Shown: positions 50,358 to 61,400, counted from the first letter of the stretch. The stretch: DNA of 64,000 nt from Dyadobacter beijingensis DSM 21582 (GCF_000382205.1 NZ_KB907789.1:1054001-1118000); one strand, 5' to 3'. The notes: a model not told the origin generated them from the letters alone. Numbers and translations are program-made.

Positions 50358-51044
50358 TCAATCCGTATTCTTTTTTAATACATAAAAGAAAATCTCCGTA
50401 CGGATTTCGAAACCCAGCGACTCGTACACACCGATCGCACGCGCATTATCCGCCTTCACATGGAGGATGGGCACTTCCCCGGCCTGCTGAATGCGGTTCA
50501 CCTGCCGCAGCAGCAAATGCCGGGCATATCCTTTACCCAAATGACCGGGATGCGTACACACGGCGCTGATCTCCGCAAAACCCTCCGGGTGCATGCGCTG
50601 GCCTGCCATCGCGACCAGTTTTCCATTGTCAAAAATACCTTCATAATGCCCGAAACGAATGGTTTCCGTCTCAAACGGCCCGGGGTTGGTGAGGCTCGTC
50701 AATGCGACCATTTCGGCAACGTGCTCCGTCGTGAGCGGGACGGCAAGAGGCCCTTCCGAAGCCGGAAATGCCGGGCCTTTGTAGATCATCTGGTTGCCGG
50801 GCACAGCCGCCATGAGTTTCCACGGCAGCGGGATGGCCACATTCTCGTTGCTTACAAAAATTACGTGGTTATCAAACGGGATGGCTTCGTACAAGGCAGG
50901 CAGCCCTTCCAGCGCGGCACCTTCAACGCCTGCGAATGGCGATACTTCCGGCCGGAACCAGCACGAGCCGCCACTCACCTGCCCAAGTGCGTCATTATGT
51001 GCGTTCAGCGCGTACCAGACGGGATTATCAAGAATTTGTTTCAT
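50358..51044 (-). CDS. GNAT-family N-acetyltransferase (FR47-like)
   Basis: A 228-residue protein with the GNAT fold in its C-terminal half: FAEISAVCTHPGHLGKGYAR is the acetyl-CoA binding segment and HVKADNARAIGVYESLGFEI the last helix-strand pair. The N-terminal half (about 1-110) is the less conserved substrate domain of the FR47 group. Acceptor unknown; probably a small amine. Alone on the minus strand. Confidence 0.88.
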   Translation of the reverse strand: MKQILDNPVWYALNAHNDALGQVSGGSCWFRPEVSPFAGVEGAALEGLPALYEAIPFDNHVIFVSNENVAIPLPWKLMAAVPGNQMIYKGPAFPASEGPLAVPLTTEHVAEMVALTSLTNPGPFETETIRFGHYEGIFDNGKLVAMAGQRMHPEGFAEISAVCTHPGHLGKGYARHLLLRQVNRIQQAGEVPILHVKADNARAIGVYESLGFEIRTEIFFYVLKKNTD

Positions 51045-51149
51045 TTCAAAAATGGTATTTCAATGGCTAATTTACGTTTCCTGCTTTAATTTAACCCGAC
51101 GCAGGCACCGATCTGTTCCTGTTTTTTGAGGCAGAAAATAAAAGGGCGT

Positions 51150-51190
51150 AAAAACAAAAAAGTGGCTGTTACGAAAGCACAGCCACTTTT
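51150..51190 (-). terminator. Strong minus-strand intrinsic terminator
   Basis: Perfect 12-bp stem AAAAGTGGCTGT / ACAGCCACTTTT (51158-51169 and 51179-51190), followed on the minus strand by TTTGTTTT. It lies 210 bp past the nearest minus-strand stop codon (51400), an unusual distance. Confidence 0.75.
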
Positions 51191-51399
51191 GCCAAAACAC
51201 ACGAAAACACTATTCGAAACAGAAGGCCGCAAAGCCACTTCTTGCAAGTCAAAAGCAGGACATTACATCCTGCGACACGCTGCGGATCAACCGCCGCGCG
51301 TACGTTCAATGAACGATACAAATATCCGAAAGGCAGGCGGCAATGGTCCGCACGATTTGTCCGAAGGTTAGGACAATCTGAACACGCGGCAAAAACGCC
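51191..51399 (-). other. Structured 3' region or possible small RNA
   Basis: No gene is seen, but several small inverted repeats are: AGGA/TCCT around 51257-51272, CGTTCA/TGAACG at 51303-51315, and TTGTCC/GGACAA at 51357-51376. Together with the terminator at 51150-51190 this could be a structured 3' UTR of the AraC gene or a separate small RNA. I find no clear promoter inside it. Confidence 0.35.
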
Positions 51400-52224
51400 T
51401 CACTTGGCTACGCGCACGCCCGAGCGGAACTCTTCGGGTGTAAGGCCGGTCTGTTTTTTGAAAAACCGGGCAAAATAGGACTGGTCGCTGAACCCCAGCC
51501 CGTAGGCAATCTCTTTCACCGAATGCTGCTGGTGGTATAGTTCGCGCTTGGCTTCGATAAGCATAAGCCGATACAACAGCTTGCTCACGGTAGTACCCAT
51601 CTTTTCACGCAGCAATTCATTGATCCGTTTCGGCGTAAGGCCGATTTGCCGGGCGTAGAATGCGGCCGATTTTTCCTGCCGGTAATGCTCCTGCATGAGT
51701 TGAAAGAGCTTGACGAGCCGGTGGTCCTCACCAATGCGGCGGTCGTGCCGGCCGAAACGGTAGAGGTGCGTCAGCAATGCGGTGGTGTATTTCAAAAGCA
51801 GGGTAACGTCCGCGGCACCGTTGCATTCGAGCAGAATGAGGTCGAAAATGTGCGTCAGCGGTGCCACCATTTCTTCCGGTATTCGGATGCCGGTGTTTTC
51901 AAAAGGCAGGAAAAGCTGCCTTAAATGCGGCTCGTCGATCCGATCGAAAACCTCGTGCGCGAACACGATCGTGCGCGAGCCCGGAAGCTCGGGGGCGGGA
52001 ATGGAATGCACCTGGTTGGGACCGAGCAGGAACACCTCATTGGCCCGGATCGGGAACGATTCGAAATCGATGAGGTGCGTACCGGCGCTTTCGGTGAACC
52101 ATACGATCGCGAAAAAACTGATCCGGTGACTCGGCGCATGCTCCCCGAAAGCCAAACCGCTGCCGGACGCCATAAAGCGTACCGGCGGCAGTTCATGAAG
52201 GGGAAAATCGGTCGGCTGCGACAT
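51400..52224 (-). CDS. AraC-family transcriptional regulator
   Basis: A 274-residue regulator with an AraC-type cupin domain (about 30-130, FLLGPNQVHSIPAPELPGSR) and a C-terminal double helix-turn-helix (about 180-272, including IGLTPKRINELLREKMGTTV and VKEIAYGLGFSDQSYFARFF). It starts 7 bp after the stop of the FG-GAP protein gene on the same strand, so read-through from that long gene is possible. Target unknown. Confidence 0.92.
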   Translation of the reverse strand: MSQPTDFPLHELPPVRFMASGSGLAFGEHAPSHRISFFAIVWFTESAGTHLIDFESFPIRANEVFLLGPNQVHSIPAPELPGSRTIVFAHEVFDRIDEPHLRQLFLPFENTGIRIPEEMVAPLTHIFDLILLECNGAADVTLLLKYTTALLTHLYRFGRHDRRIGEDHRLVKLFQLMQEHYRQEKSAAFYARQIGLTPKRINELLREKMGTTVSKLLYRLMLIEAKRELYHQQHSVKEIAYGLGFSDQSYFARFFKKQTGLTPEEFRSGVRVAK

Positions 52225-52231
52225 ACTGCGT

Positions 52232-55200
52232 TTATTTTCTGACGGCCACCTTGTGCGCCATTTCGGAGCCGTCGGCGTGCTTTGTCACGAGAATATACAT
52301 GCCCGGCGTAATGCCTTTCAGATCGATTTCCTGCTGGGGCCTGCCGGCATGGAAAATGACATTACCGCTACCCGAAACCAGTTTGACGCCCGTGACCGCA
52401 TTCTGCGGGTTGGCTCTGATAAACAGCTTCTCGCTAGCAGGATTAGGATAAACGGAAACACTTTCTACGGCATTTTCCAGCACTTCGGCCTGCATGCGCA
52501 GATTGGAAGCGATGTCCTGCGGCGGCGGCGCCACGCTCTGCCCGGAAAGAAACGCAGGCAGGTAACGCCACGGTCCGTATACCTGGCCGGTCAATGCGGT
52601 TGCAAGCTCGTACTTCACACGGGCCCGGACTTTGGTTTCCGGCGTCAGTTTCGGAACGAGGCTTTTGAGTTCCTTGCCGAAATAGCCTAAATCTACAAAA
52701 TCGGCCTGCGAACCCGTAAAGGCCACGCTGTTGCCGATCGGCGTGTTAGGCTTGCTTGAAAAAGGCTGACCGTTGGTTTTCGTTTCCCAAACCAGTTTCC
52801 CTTTGGCTTTACCCAAAAACGAACGGCAGAAAAGTCCGATCCCAAAATTGCTTTCGCTGCCTTGTCCTGCGAGATTCGGCGAATAGAGCGTCGCCAGGTC
52901 GGCATTGTATAATTTCAGTTTGCTTTGCTTCGCTATCTGGGTAAACTGGTCCGGCGCGCTTTCCCACTCGCTGCCGCCAAGGTACACCTGAACGCCACCT
53001 GTGTTCTGGCCGATACCGTCGAGGTCGGGAATGCCGACGATCATATCCGAAAACCCATCGCCGTTCAAATCACCCGCACCCGATACGGAAGCGCCCAAAT
53101 GGTCCATAGCCGACGTGCCGAGCACCTCCCAGTCGGGATAGTTGCTCAGCCCGTACCGCGAGCCGAGGATCAGTGATACTGAACCTGCTTCCGGGTGCGG
53201 CCACCCGTGCTTGCCCGCACCCGCGAGAATATCGCTGTAACCATCTCCATTCACGTCTCCTGCGCCCGAAACCGAAGTCCCGAATGCGGAATTGGGCATG
53301 CCGCCGCGGTAAAAACGCTTGTTAGGTTCAGTCAAACCACCCGATGCACCGTGATATACTGCAATGGCGCCTTCCTTTTGAAGCCCGTAACCGGGAAGTC
53401 CCACGATGCATTCATTATAGCTGTCGCCGTTCACGTCGCCGCCCGAAGCCACCGCCGCGCCGAAATGCGCGTAGGCATTGTCGTTTTTGAAGAAAGTCGT
53501 GCTGTTATCGACGCCATTGGCCGAGCCGTAATATACCCAGGCCATACCGCCTTCCACGGCCGCCGTGTTAGTCGTAGGCGCACCCACGATAAGGTCGCCG
53601 TAATGATCGCCATTCACGTCGCCGAGGCCCGCTACCGCAGCGCCCATGCTGGAATTGATGTGCTTCCCTTCCAGAATCTTGGGTGTGGTGATCAAGCCGT
53701 TCGCCGAGCCGTAATATACAAACACCGCTCCCCGCACTTCATTACCTACTTTGTATTTGGGAGCGCCTATTGCCACATCGGCGTAATGGTCGCCGTTGAG
53801 GTCCGTCGCGCCCGCTACCGCGGTTCCGAATAGCGAGCCTGTATTTGAATCCGTCAAAACCTGCTCTCTCAGCGTATCTATACCATTGACGGTGCCGTAA
53901 TAAAGGATTGCCAGGCTCTCGCCCGTGTTGGCGTAATTGGGAGCGCCCACGATCACGTCGGCAAAGCCATCACCGTTCACATCTCCCGCGCCGGCTACCG
54001 TGCGGCCGATATTCAATGCCGGTATCCTGTTCCAATAGTAAATCGGGTTGCCAATGCCACCCGACTGGCTGCCGTACAGGAAGGTGGTACGGCCAAACGA
54101 ACCGGCACCGGAGCTGCTCACCGCCACGTCGTCGAAGCCGTCGCCGTCAATGTCGCCCACGTTGGCCACCACTGCTCCGAAACGCCGCGAGGCGACGGAG
54201 TCGCTCATGGCAATCTTCGATGATTCGCTCGGGGCCATTCCGCCGCCGTGGTAGATCATCGCCGCCCCCTCGTCGTTTTGTCCGTTATCGTATGTGTATG
54301 CCCCAATCAGCAGATCACTGTATCCGTCGCCGTTCACATCGCCCGCGGAGGCTACCGCCGACCCTAGCCAGGCCTCGGGCTGGTAGCTGGTAATCATCGC
54401 ACGATGGTAAGGGAAACTCCTCTTCGCATTGCCATAATATACAAATGCGGCTCCTTCATTGGGTTTTTCATTATCGAAATAGCGGGCACCAATTACAAAA
54501 TCGCTGAAACCGTCGCCGTTCAAATCGCCGGCTCCGGCCACTGCCCAGCCAAACCACGCCTCTTGCTGCGTTCCCGGAATCAGGGTTTCGTTCCAAACGG
54601 GTGCGGAGCTTCCGCCGGTACCGAAGTACAGGTACGCAGCTCCTGCATTCTGAGCGAATGCTGGGTTTTGTTCATACAGGTAGGCCCCGATAATGATGTC
54701 CGCATTGCCGTCGCCATCCACATCCCCCGCGGGGGCAAGCGAATGCCCGAAACGCGCATCCACCTGGTTGCTTTCCAGCCTGTACGGGTTGCTTGTCACC
54801 AAGCCTGCCGCGCTTCCTTTATAGATGAACACAGCTCCTTCGTAAGCCTGCCCGTTGGAATAGAGCCGTGCTCCCACCATCACGTCGGTGAAACCGTCCG
54901 CATCGAGGTAGCCGGCCGATGCTACGGCATAGCCCATCATCGCGCCAGCCTGGTTCGCTTCCAATGTCACCGCACCGCCGCCTACGTTATTGGCATTGCC
55001 ATAAAACAGGAACGCCGCCCCCTCGTTCAGCTGGCCGTTGTCGTACTGGTGTGCGCCGATGAGAATATCGCTGTGGCCGTCGCCATTGACATCACCCGCC
55101 ATCGCCACCGAAATACCGAAATTGGCCGCCGTCTGATTGATTTCCAATACACGGTTCGGGTTGACGCTTACGCCATTGGCGCTGCCGAGGTGGAGGAATA

Positions 55201-56314
55201 CCACGCCCTCGTCCGTTTGGCCGGCGTCGTAGTAAGGCACGCCTACGAGCACGTCGCTGTATCCGTCCTTGTTCACGTCGCCCGCGCTCGACACCGAGAA
55301 ACCGGCCTGCGCATTGTCCTGGTTGCTTTGCAATACTGTCGCCGCGAGGCTGAGCCCGCCGGCCGTACCCGGGAACACGAATGCCGCGCCTTCGTCGGTC
55401 TGGCCGTTATCATATTTCGGGGCGCCGATGATCACATCGCTGTACCCGTCGCCATTCACATCGCCCGCGCTCGATACCGAGTAGCCGAACCATGCATTGC
55501 TCTGGTGGATTTCGAGGAACTTGTCGGCGTATTGTGCATAGGTGCCGTTCACGATCGGGTCTACGGTAACGGGAAATGCGGCGTTTGCCACGCCGACTGC
55601 AATCTGAATATGGTTGTCCTGGTAGGCCAATGTCGCGTCCAATACTTTTCCATTGGCATCCCAGCATTTCAAACCATTGTAAATGAGCTCTTCATTGCCG
55701 CCTTCCTCCATTATTCCGGTTATAAAGCGCAGCTCGTTTTTACCCATATCACGCACCGAAGCACCTTCTACGGCTACTTTTATTTGCAATGATTTTGCGC
55801 CGGCCGGTGCGCTGTCAATGATAAAATTCTGGCGAACGCCTTCTTCATTATTGACAAACTCTTCGGTGAACCGGCCATGGTCGATGGAAACCGTATTTTC
55901 CAAAGCGGCTAATTTACTGTTACCATCCGTGGTATAAAGCAATTCGCCATCCGCGAAAATGCCTTTGTTAATCAATTTCAATTTAAAACCGGAATGCGTG
56001 GAATCGACGCGTTTTTGCAGCGTAAGCACGCCCGGCGAGTAACTCGCGCGGAGGTTTTGTTTCCGGTTCGGACTTTGATAGGTGCGCGTTTGTGCGTCGT
56101 AGCTAATGTGGTATTCGCGCTGTGAAATAAGCTGTTGAATGTTTTTCAGCGTGCTGTCGGGCACCAGAACGGGTTCTTTTGAAGCAGCTTCCCGCGTTAT
56201 CGGGACTTTGTTATGGGTTTTAAGGGTAAATGTTTCACCGATTTTTTTATGAAACAGGATACAACAAACAAACAGAGAGAGGAATAAATAATGGTAGCGG
56301 TTTTTCATTGGCAA
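52232..56314 (-). CDS. Large FG-GAP repeat protein with T9SS sorting domain
   Basis: A 1360-residue secreted protein (an ATG at 56308 is equally possible). N-terminal signal sequence (about 8-22), a beta-rich domain (about 75-250), then 14 integrin-alpha-like FG-GAP repeats (about 275-1150), each with a calcium-binding core such as GDVNGDGYSD followed by VIIGAP. The C-terminal 80 residues (SVYPNPASEKLFIRANPQNA up to HKVAVRK) are a type A T9SS sorting domain, so the protein should be secreted and attached to the surface. FG-GAP propellers bind proteins or glycans; the ligand is unknown. A separate domain near 1100-1260 has no match I recognise. Confidence 0.93.
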   Translation of the reverse strand: MPMKNRYHYLFLSLFVCCILFHKKIGETFTLKTHNKVPITREAASKEPVLVPDSTLKNIQQLISQREYHISYDAQTRTYQSPNRKQNLRASYSPGVLTLQKRVDSTHSGFKLKLINKGIFADGELLYTTDGNSKLAALENTVSIDHGRFTEEFVNNEEGVRQNFIIDSAPAGAKSLQIKVAVEGASVRDMGKNELRFITGIMEEGGNEELIYNGLKCWDANGKVLDATLAYQDNHIQIAVGVANAAFPVTVDPIVNGTYAQYADKFLEIHQSNAWFGYSVSSAGDVNGDGYSDVIIGAPKYDNGQTDEGAAFVFPGTAGGLSLAATVLQSNQDNAQAGFSVSSAGDVNKDGYSDVLVGVPYYDAGQTDEGVVFLHLGSANGVSVNPNRVLEINQTAANFGISVAMAGDVNGDGHSDILIGAHQYDNGQLNEGAAFLFYGNANNVGGGAVTLEANQAGAMMGYAVASAGYLDADGFTDVMVGARLYSNGQAYEGAVFIYKGSAAGLVTSNPYRLESNQVDARFGHSLAPAGDVDGDGNADIIIGAYLYEQNPAFAQNAGAAYLYFGTGGSSAPVWNETLIPGTQQEAWFGWAVAGAGDLNGDGFSDFVIGARYFDNEKPNEGAAFVYYGNAKRSFPYHRAMITSYQPEAWLGSAVASAGDVNGDGYSDLLIGAYTYDNGQNDEGAAMIYHGGGMAPSESSKIAMSDSVASRRFGAVVANVGDIDGDGFDDVAVSSSGAGSFGRTTFLYGSQSGGIGNPIYYWNRIPALNIGRTVAGAGDVNGDGFADVIVGAPNYANTGESLAILYYGTVNGIDTLREQVLTDSNTGSLFGTAVAGATDLNGDHYADVAIGAPKYKVGNEVRGAVFVYYGSANGLITTPKILEGKHINSSMGAAVAGLGDVNGDHYGDLIVGAPTTNTAAVEGGMAWVYYGSANGVDNSTTFFKNDNAYAHFGAAVASGGDVNGDSYNECIVGLPGYGLQKEGAIAVYHGASGGLTEPNKRFYRGGMPNSAFGTSVSGAGDVNGDGYSDILAGAGKHGWPHPEAGSVSLILGSRYGLSNYPDWEVLGTSAMDHLGASVSGAGDLNGDGFSDMIVGIPDLDGIGQNTGGVQVYLGGSEWESAPDQFTQIAKQSKLKLYNADLATLYSPNLAGQGSESNFGIGLFCRSFLGKAKGKLVWETKTNGQPFSSKPNTPIGNSVAFTGSQADFVDLGYFGKELKSLVPKLTPETKVRARVKYELATALTGQVYGPWRYLPAFLSGQSVAPPPQDIASNLRMQAEVLENAVESVSVYPNPASEKLFIRANPQNAVTGVKLVSGSGNVIFHAGRPQQEIDLKGITPGMYILVTKHADGSEMAHKVAVRK

Positions 56315-56473
56315 TTATTGAAATGAGAGAATAACGGACATGAATAGTAAGCAATTTTGTCACCAAATATAACCATTAATATTCCTGTTTTGGCTACACA
56401 TCCCCCCGATTAGACTACACATCAACATAGGTATATCCGGACCTTTGATCCATCAAAAAGAAGGAATACAATC

Positions 56474-57340
56474 ATGATACAACAGACTGAAAATGCAAGT
56501 GCTTCCACGGCACTTACGGCGTCCCCCAAAGTATGGTTTATCACCGGCGCGTCCCGTGGGTTCGGGCGCGTGTGGGCCGAGGCTGCCCTCCGCCGCGGCG
56601 ACAAAGTTGCGGCCACCGCACGAAAACTGGAAAGCATTGCCGATTTGAAAGAAAAATACGGCGACCGGGTGCTGACCCTCGAACTGAATGTGACCAATGC
56701 CGCCCAGGCCAAAGCGGCCGTCGAACAGGCGCACGCCCATTTCGGCCGGCTGGATGTCGTGCTGAACAATGCGGGTTACTCGCTGGTAGGCACGATCGAG
56801 GAAGCGAGTCCGGACGAGATCCGGGCCTTGTACGAAACGAACGTCATTGGCCCGGTGACCGTCATCCAGGCGGCGTTGCCCCTGCTGCGCCGGCAGGGCG
56901 GCGGCCACATTGTGGGCACATCCAGCAACCTCGGGCACGTGACGCTGCCCGTGATCGGCTACTATGCTTCATCCAAATGGGCATTCGAGGCAATCCACGA
57001 AAGCCTCGCCGAGGAGGTTAAAATGTTCGGGATCAAGGTCACTATCGTCGAACCGGGTGCCTACGCGACAGAGTTCGGTACGCCCGATTCGCTGCAATTT
57101 TCGCAGGGAATGGACATTTACGCGGATTTCAAGCAGGATTTCTTCGGGCATTTGCAAAACCTCGAACGCGGCGACCCGAATGCAACGCCCGACGCGCTCT
57201 TCCAGGTGATAGATGCGCCGGAGCCGCCGCTCCGTTTCTTCCTCGGCAACCAATGCCTCCCGTGGGTGCGCAAGGCCTATGCCGAGCGCCTGGCCACATG
57301 GGAAGCCTGGGAAGAAGTGTCCAATTCAGCGCAAGGATAA
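56474..57340 (+). CDS. Short-chain dehydrogenase/reductase
   Basis: A 288-residue classical SDR with TGASRGFGR (about 20-28), NNAG (about 97-100), catalytic Ser in GTSSNLG, and YASSK. It is related to the SDR at 49363-50250 (shared VWFITG, GDKVAATAR and HFGR-DV-LNNAG pattern), so the two are probably distant paralogues. It is followed by a terminator-like hairpin and an AraC gene on the same strand. Confidence 0.92.
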   Translation: MIQQTENASASTALTASPKVWFITGASRGFGRVWAEAALRRGDKVAATARKLESIADLKEKYGDRVLTLELNVTNAAQAKAAVEQAHAHFGRLDVVLNNAGYSLVGTIEEASPDEIRALYETNVIGPVTVIQAALPLLRRQGGGHIVGTSSNLGHVTLPVIGYYASSKWAFEAIHESLAEEVKMFGIKVTIVEPGAYATEFGTPDSLQFSQGMDIYADFKQDFFGHLQNLERGDPNATPDALFQVIDAPEPPLRFFLGNQCLPWVRKAYAERLATWEAWEEVSNSAQG

Positions 57341-57383
57341 GCGGCCGGAACCCAACGGGCACAAAAACACTTTAACAATCAGC

Positions 57384-57420
57384 GACGATAACCGGCCGTG
57401 AAATGCGGCCGGTTATCGTC
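57384..57420 (+). terminator. 15-bp perfect hairpin between SDR and AraC genes
   Basis: GACGATAACCGGCCG (57384-57398), loop of 7, and its exact complement (57406-57420), then CCTTTCC. Strong stem, weak T run. It lies 44 bp after the SDR stop and just before the AraC start, so it may end the SDR transcript or modulate read-through. Confidence 0.6.
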
Positions 57421-57436
57421 CTTTCCATTCGGACCA

Positions 57437-58357
57437 ATGAAAAAAGAAGAACATAGCCCCATCAAAATGGAATCGCTGGCCGATGCGCACCGGGCATTCG
57501 GCCTGTTGAAACCGCAACATCCGCTCGTGAGCCTCGTCAACGGGTCGTACACGCAGGTGGACGCGACCAAAATGGCGCATTACCATGTCCTGGGTTTTTA
57601 CAAAGTATCCTACAAACCGGCATTGAAAGGCAAACTGAAATACGGCCAGAGCTATTACGACTTTGACGAAGGCGGGCTGCTGTTTGCATCGCCGGGGCAG
57701 ATTGTGGGCAACGAGGAGAACGACATCAGCGCCTGCTCCGAGTTCACACTGCTGATCCACCCGGATTTCTTCCTGGGTTACCCGCTCGCCAAAAACATCC
57801 GGCAATACGGCTTTTTCTCCTATTCCACCCGCGAGACATTGCACCTTTCGGAAGAAGAGAAAACGACGATTTTTGAAATATTCAAAATGATCGAAAAAGA
57901 ACTGGCGAGCCGGATCGACGATTTCAGCCAGGATGTCGTCATTTCGCAAATTGAATTGCTGCTCAACTACGCGAACCGATTTTACAAAAGGCAATTCATT
58001 ACCCGCAAAGCCATTAACCATGATCTTTTGCAAAAACTGGAAACGGTAATGGATCAATATTTTGCCGAAAACACATCTGCCAATAAAGGCCTCCCCACCG
58101 TGGCCTATCTCGCCGAACAGGTGAATCTAACGCCCAGCTATCTGAGCGACATGCTGCGTTCGCTGGTCGGGCAGAATGCGCAGCAATACATTCATGATAA
58201 ATTAATTGAGAAGGCGAAAGAGGATTTATCGACCACCCGCCTGACCGTGCGGGAGGTGGCCTATGCGCTGGGATTCGAGCATTCGCAGTCGTTCAGCAAA
58301 TTATTTAAATTAAAAACCAACCTTTCCCCGCTCGAATTCCGGCGGTCGTTCAACTAG
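57437..58357 (+). CDS. AraC-family transcriptional regulator
   Basis: A 306-residue regulator starting MKKEEHSPIKMESLADAHRA; an in-frame GTG-type start at 57398 lies inside the hairpin and is rejected. Sensory domain about 30-170 and a C-terminal double helix-turn-helix (about 205-305: VAYLAEQVNLTPSYLSDMLR, VREVAYALGFEHSQSFSKLF). It lies directly downstream of an SDR gene, repeating the SDR/AraC pairing at 48529-50250. Confidence 0.92.
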   Translation: MKKEEHSPIKMESLADAHRAFGLLKPQHPLVSLVNGSYTQVDATKMAHYHVLGFYKVSYKPALKGKLKYGQSYYDFDEGGLLFASPGQIVGNEENDISACSEFTLLIHPDFFLGYPLAKNIRQYGFFSYSTRETLHLSEEEKTTIFEIFKMIEKELASRIDDFSQDVVISQIELLLNYANRFYKRQFITRKAINHDLLQKLETVMDQYFAENTSANKGLPTVAYLAEQVNLTPSYLSDMLRSLVGQNAQQYIHDKLIEKAKEDLSTTRLTVREVAYALGFEHSQSFSKLFKLKTNLSPLEFRRSFN

Positions 58358-58492
58358 GGTTTGCATCGCGAATGATTGTTTCAAGATGGCTGGCGAAGCT
58401 TTGACCGGTATGTATTTTCAGGTATTCTATTTTGTATCCGGGCATGTACAAAATAACTCTATATTTACACCACTCAACGTTATTCGATCATC

Positions 58493-61400
58493 ATGAAGAA
58501 ACCTTACTACTCCACGTATGTATTTACTCTACTACTATGCACGATCGCAAGCTTTGCGGCACGTTCGCAGGGCATAAACCAGTTTTGGGGCGTCGCGTTC
58601 GGCGGCGGCACGGAACTGCTGGGCAACATCTTCAATGCTTCGCCCGACGGCACCCTGCCAACCTCACAATTCAATTTCTACATCGCGAGAAAAGCCCTTG
58701 CTATCGGGCAGTTTGTGGAATACAATGGTGAGTTGTATGCTACGGCACGGACAGAGTCCGGCCTGAATGTCGAATTCTCGGGAAACCTCTTTAAATGGAA
58801 CCCTGCTACGGACGAATACACGCTCCTCCACAACTTCCGGCGCGAGACGGGCGCCAGGCCGCACGAAGTGATGGTACTGATGGGCAGCAAGCTTTACGGC
58901 ATCACCATGGAAGGCGGGACGAATGCGCAGGGCGTAATATTCGAATACGATCTGACGACGAATACCTATGCCAAACGGGCCGATTTCGCCAGTCTCGCCA
59001 ACGACCGCGAACTTTGGCCCAGCACGGCCCTTTCGCAAATGAACGGCAAGCTGTACGGCATTGCCCGGACGAATTTCGGCGAACTCGACGATGCACTTTA
59101 CGAATGGGACCCGGCCACTGCTCAATTCACCCAAGTACGGGACGTGTTCGGTCCGTACCAGCCCGGCCTTCATGCGCCCGACACCCCGTGGGAAGGCCTG
59201 AACGGCAAATTATACGCGACGACCAAACTGGCAGGCACCAGCTTCGGCGACCTGGTGGAATGGGACCCCGAGGCAGGCACTTATGTTTCCAAAGCTGCCT
59301 TCTCTCGGGAGGCGGGCTACAATTGTCTGACCAAGATGACCCCGAAAGACGGTAAGCTCTACGGCGCCACGACCGCCGGGGGCGCGGAGTCGAGCGGTAC
59401 ACTGTTCGAATTTACGCCGGAGGCTGGTACCATTACCAAAAAAATCGACCTTGCTGCGGGTGCCAATGCGCCATTCAACGGATTTGCGCCGGTATTGCTG
59501 GGCGACAAGTTTTATGGGGTTACCCAGGGCGGAAAAACCATGCGGGGACGCGTATACGAATGGAACCCGGCGACAAACACCTTCTCGCTCCGCTTCGGAC
59601 TACCCGATTATACCAACGGCCTGCTTTCGGGGGCATTCACGCCCTGGCAGGGCAAATTGTATTCGGCCATCGGCCGGCCACAACCCAATAACGGGCGCAT
59701 AGTTGCCGAAGTCTTCAACTGGGACCCGGCGACGAACCAGTACACGACCGGGTTCATTTCACAGGAGTCTGTCGGTGCGCACCCCAGGGGCGGTGTCACA
59801 TTAGCAGGCGGCAAATTCTATGGCGCGACTACCTACGGTGGAAAACTTAACATGGGGGTGATTTTCGAGTTTGATCCCAAAACAAAAGCCTATAAGATCC
59901 TGAAAGAACTGGACGAAACAACCGGGCAGGAACCTTATGGCAAACTGACCTTGCTCAACGGAAAACTCTATGGTATAACCTCCACCGGCGGAAGGGTGGG
60001 CTTTGGGGCAATATTTGAAGTAGATTATCAGAATTCTACGGTCACCAAGAAACGGGATTTTGAAGTCGCCACCGGCAGGACGTCGTACGGGAGCCTGATT
60101 GCAAAAGATGGTAAGCTTTTCGGGATGACCATGGCCGGCGGGAACAACAACAGGGGTACGATTTTCGAATGGGACCCGGTTACCAATTCGTTTACGGTCC
60201 GGTACCATTTCGATAAGGCGAACGGCGGATCACCGCGCGCGGACCTTTGCCTGAAAGATGGTCTGTTTTATGGCATGACTTACAACGGCGGCACGAGCGA
60301 CGTGGGCGTCATATTCCGATGGGACCCGGCAACGGATACTTACACGAAGATCCGGGACCTTCGGGCGGGCGTGGGTGTGAACCCGGTCGGTTCATTTGTC
60401 GAGTACAACGAGAAATTGTACGGGCTTACCCCCAACTCGCTGCTGGAATTGGACCCGGCGACGCTCAAATCGGGTGTGCTCGCCACATTTGATGGGACAG
60501 CGGGAGGCAAGATCACCGTCGGGAACGAAAAATTCTATTTTCTTACCACCAGCTACTCGGGCACGCTTTACGAATGGAATACGAAAACGAAAGTGCTGAA
60601 AAAATCGCCCGGCTACGGCAATGGAACCGATTTCACCCTTTCCGGCATGACATTCGAGCCGCTCCCTGCGCCGGTTTCGGACGGCACGCCCGGAAACTGC
60701 CTCCCCCTTCCCCCTGCGACCGTGGACGGCAACAACTGGACCGAATGGCTCCCGGTCATCGACGCTTCCAAAAATGCGGTAGCGGAGATCAGAGCCAATA
60801 AAAACAACCTCGGGACGGTTACCCCTTCCCTGTTCACGCATACGGGCAATATCAGAAAAGTGAATGGCCGGTATTTTCTGGGTAGAGACCTTACCCTCAC
60901 GACTTCGGGCGCCATAGCGAGCGGAACGCCGGTAGATGTGCGGATTTATGTCAAACAGGAGGAATATGACGCGCTCGTAGCTGCTAACAATGCCGATCCC
61001 AAAGCGGAACCGATCACAAACGCATCACAAATCGGCGTGTTTGCAACGGCAGCCAACGATTGCAATGGAAATATTTCCGGGGCAACGCGCGCGATACAGG
61101 CCACATCCGAGCCCTGGGCGGGCGGCGGTTATGTGTTTAGTTTTAAAACCGAATCCTTTTCGACCTTTTACCTGGCCAATGCGAACGCGCCTTTCCCCGT
61201 TAAACTCGTCGATTTCAATGCACGTTTGGAAGAGCACAACGCGGTACTTAGCTGGCAAACAGCCGCGGAAATTAATTTTTCGCATTTCGAACTCGAACGC
61301 AGCACGGATGCGCGGAATTTCGGCAAGATCGGGCGCATTAACCCGTCGGAATCCGGGCGGCCGGGGCATTATGCTTTCCTGGACATGCATTTAAATGAAG

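Noticed and set aside
54404..55792. 462-codon plus-strand frame opposite the FG-GAP protein
   Set aside because: Produced by the repeated GAC/GGC codons of the calcium-binding motifs read backwards; no independent signal.
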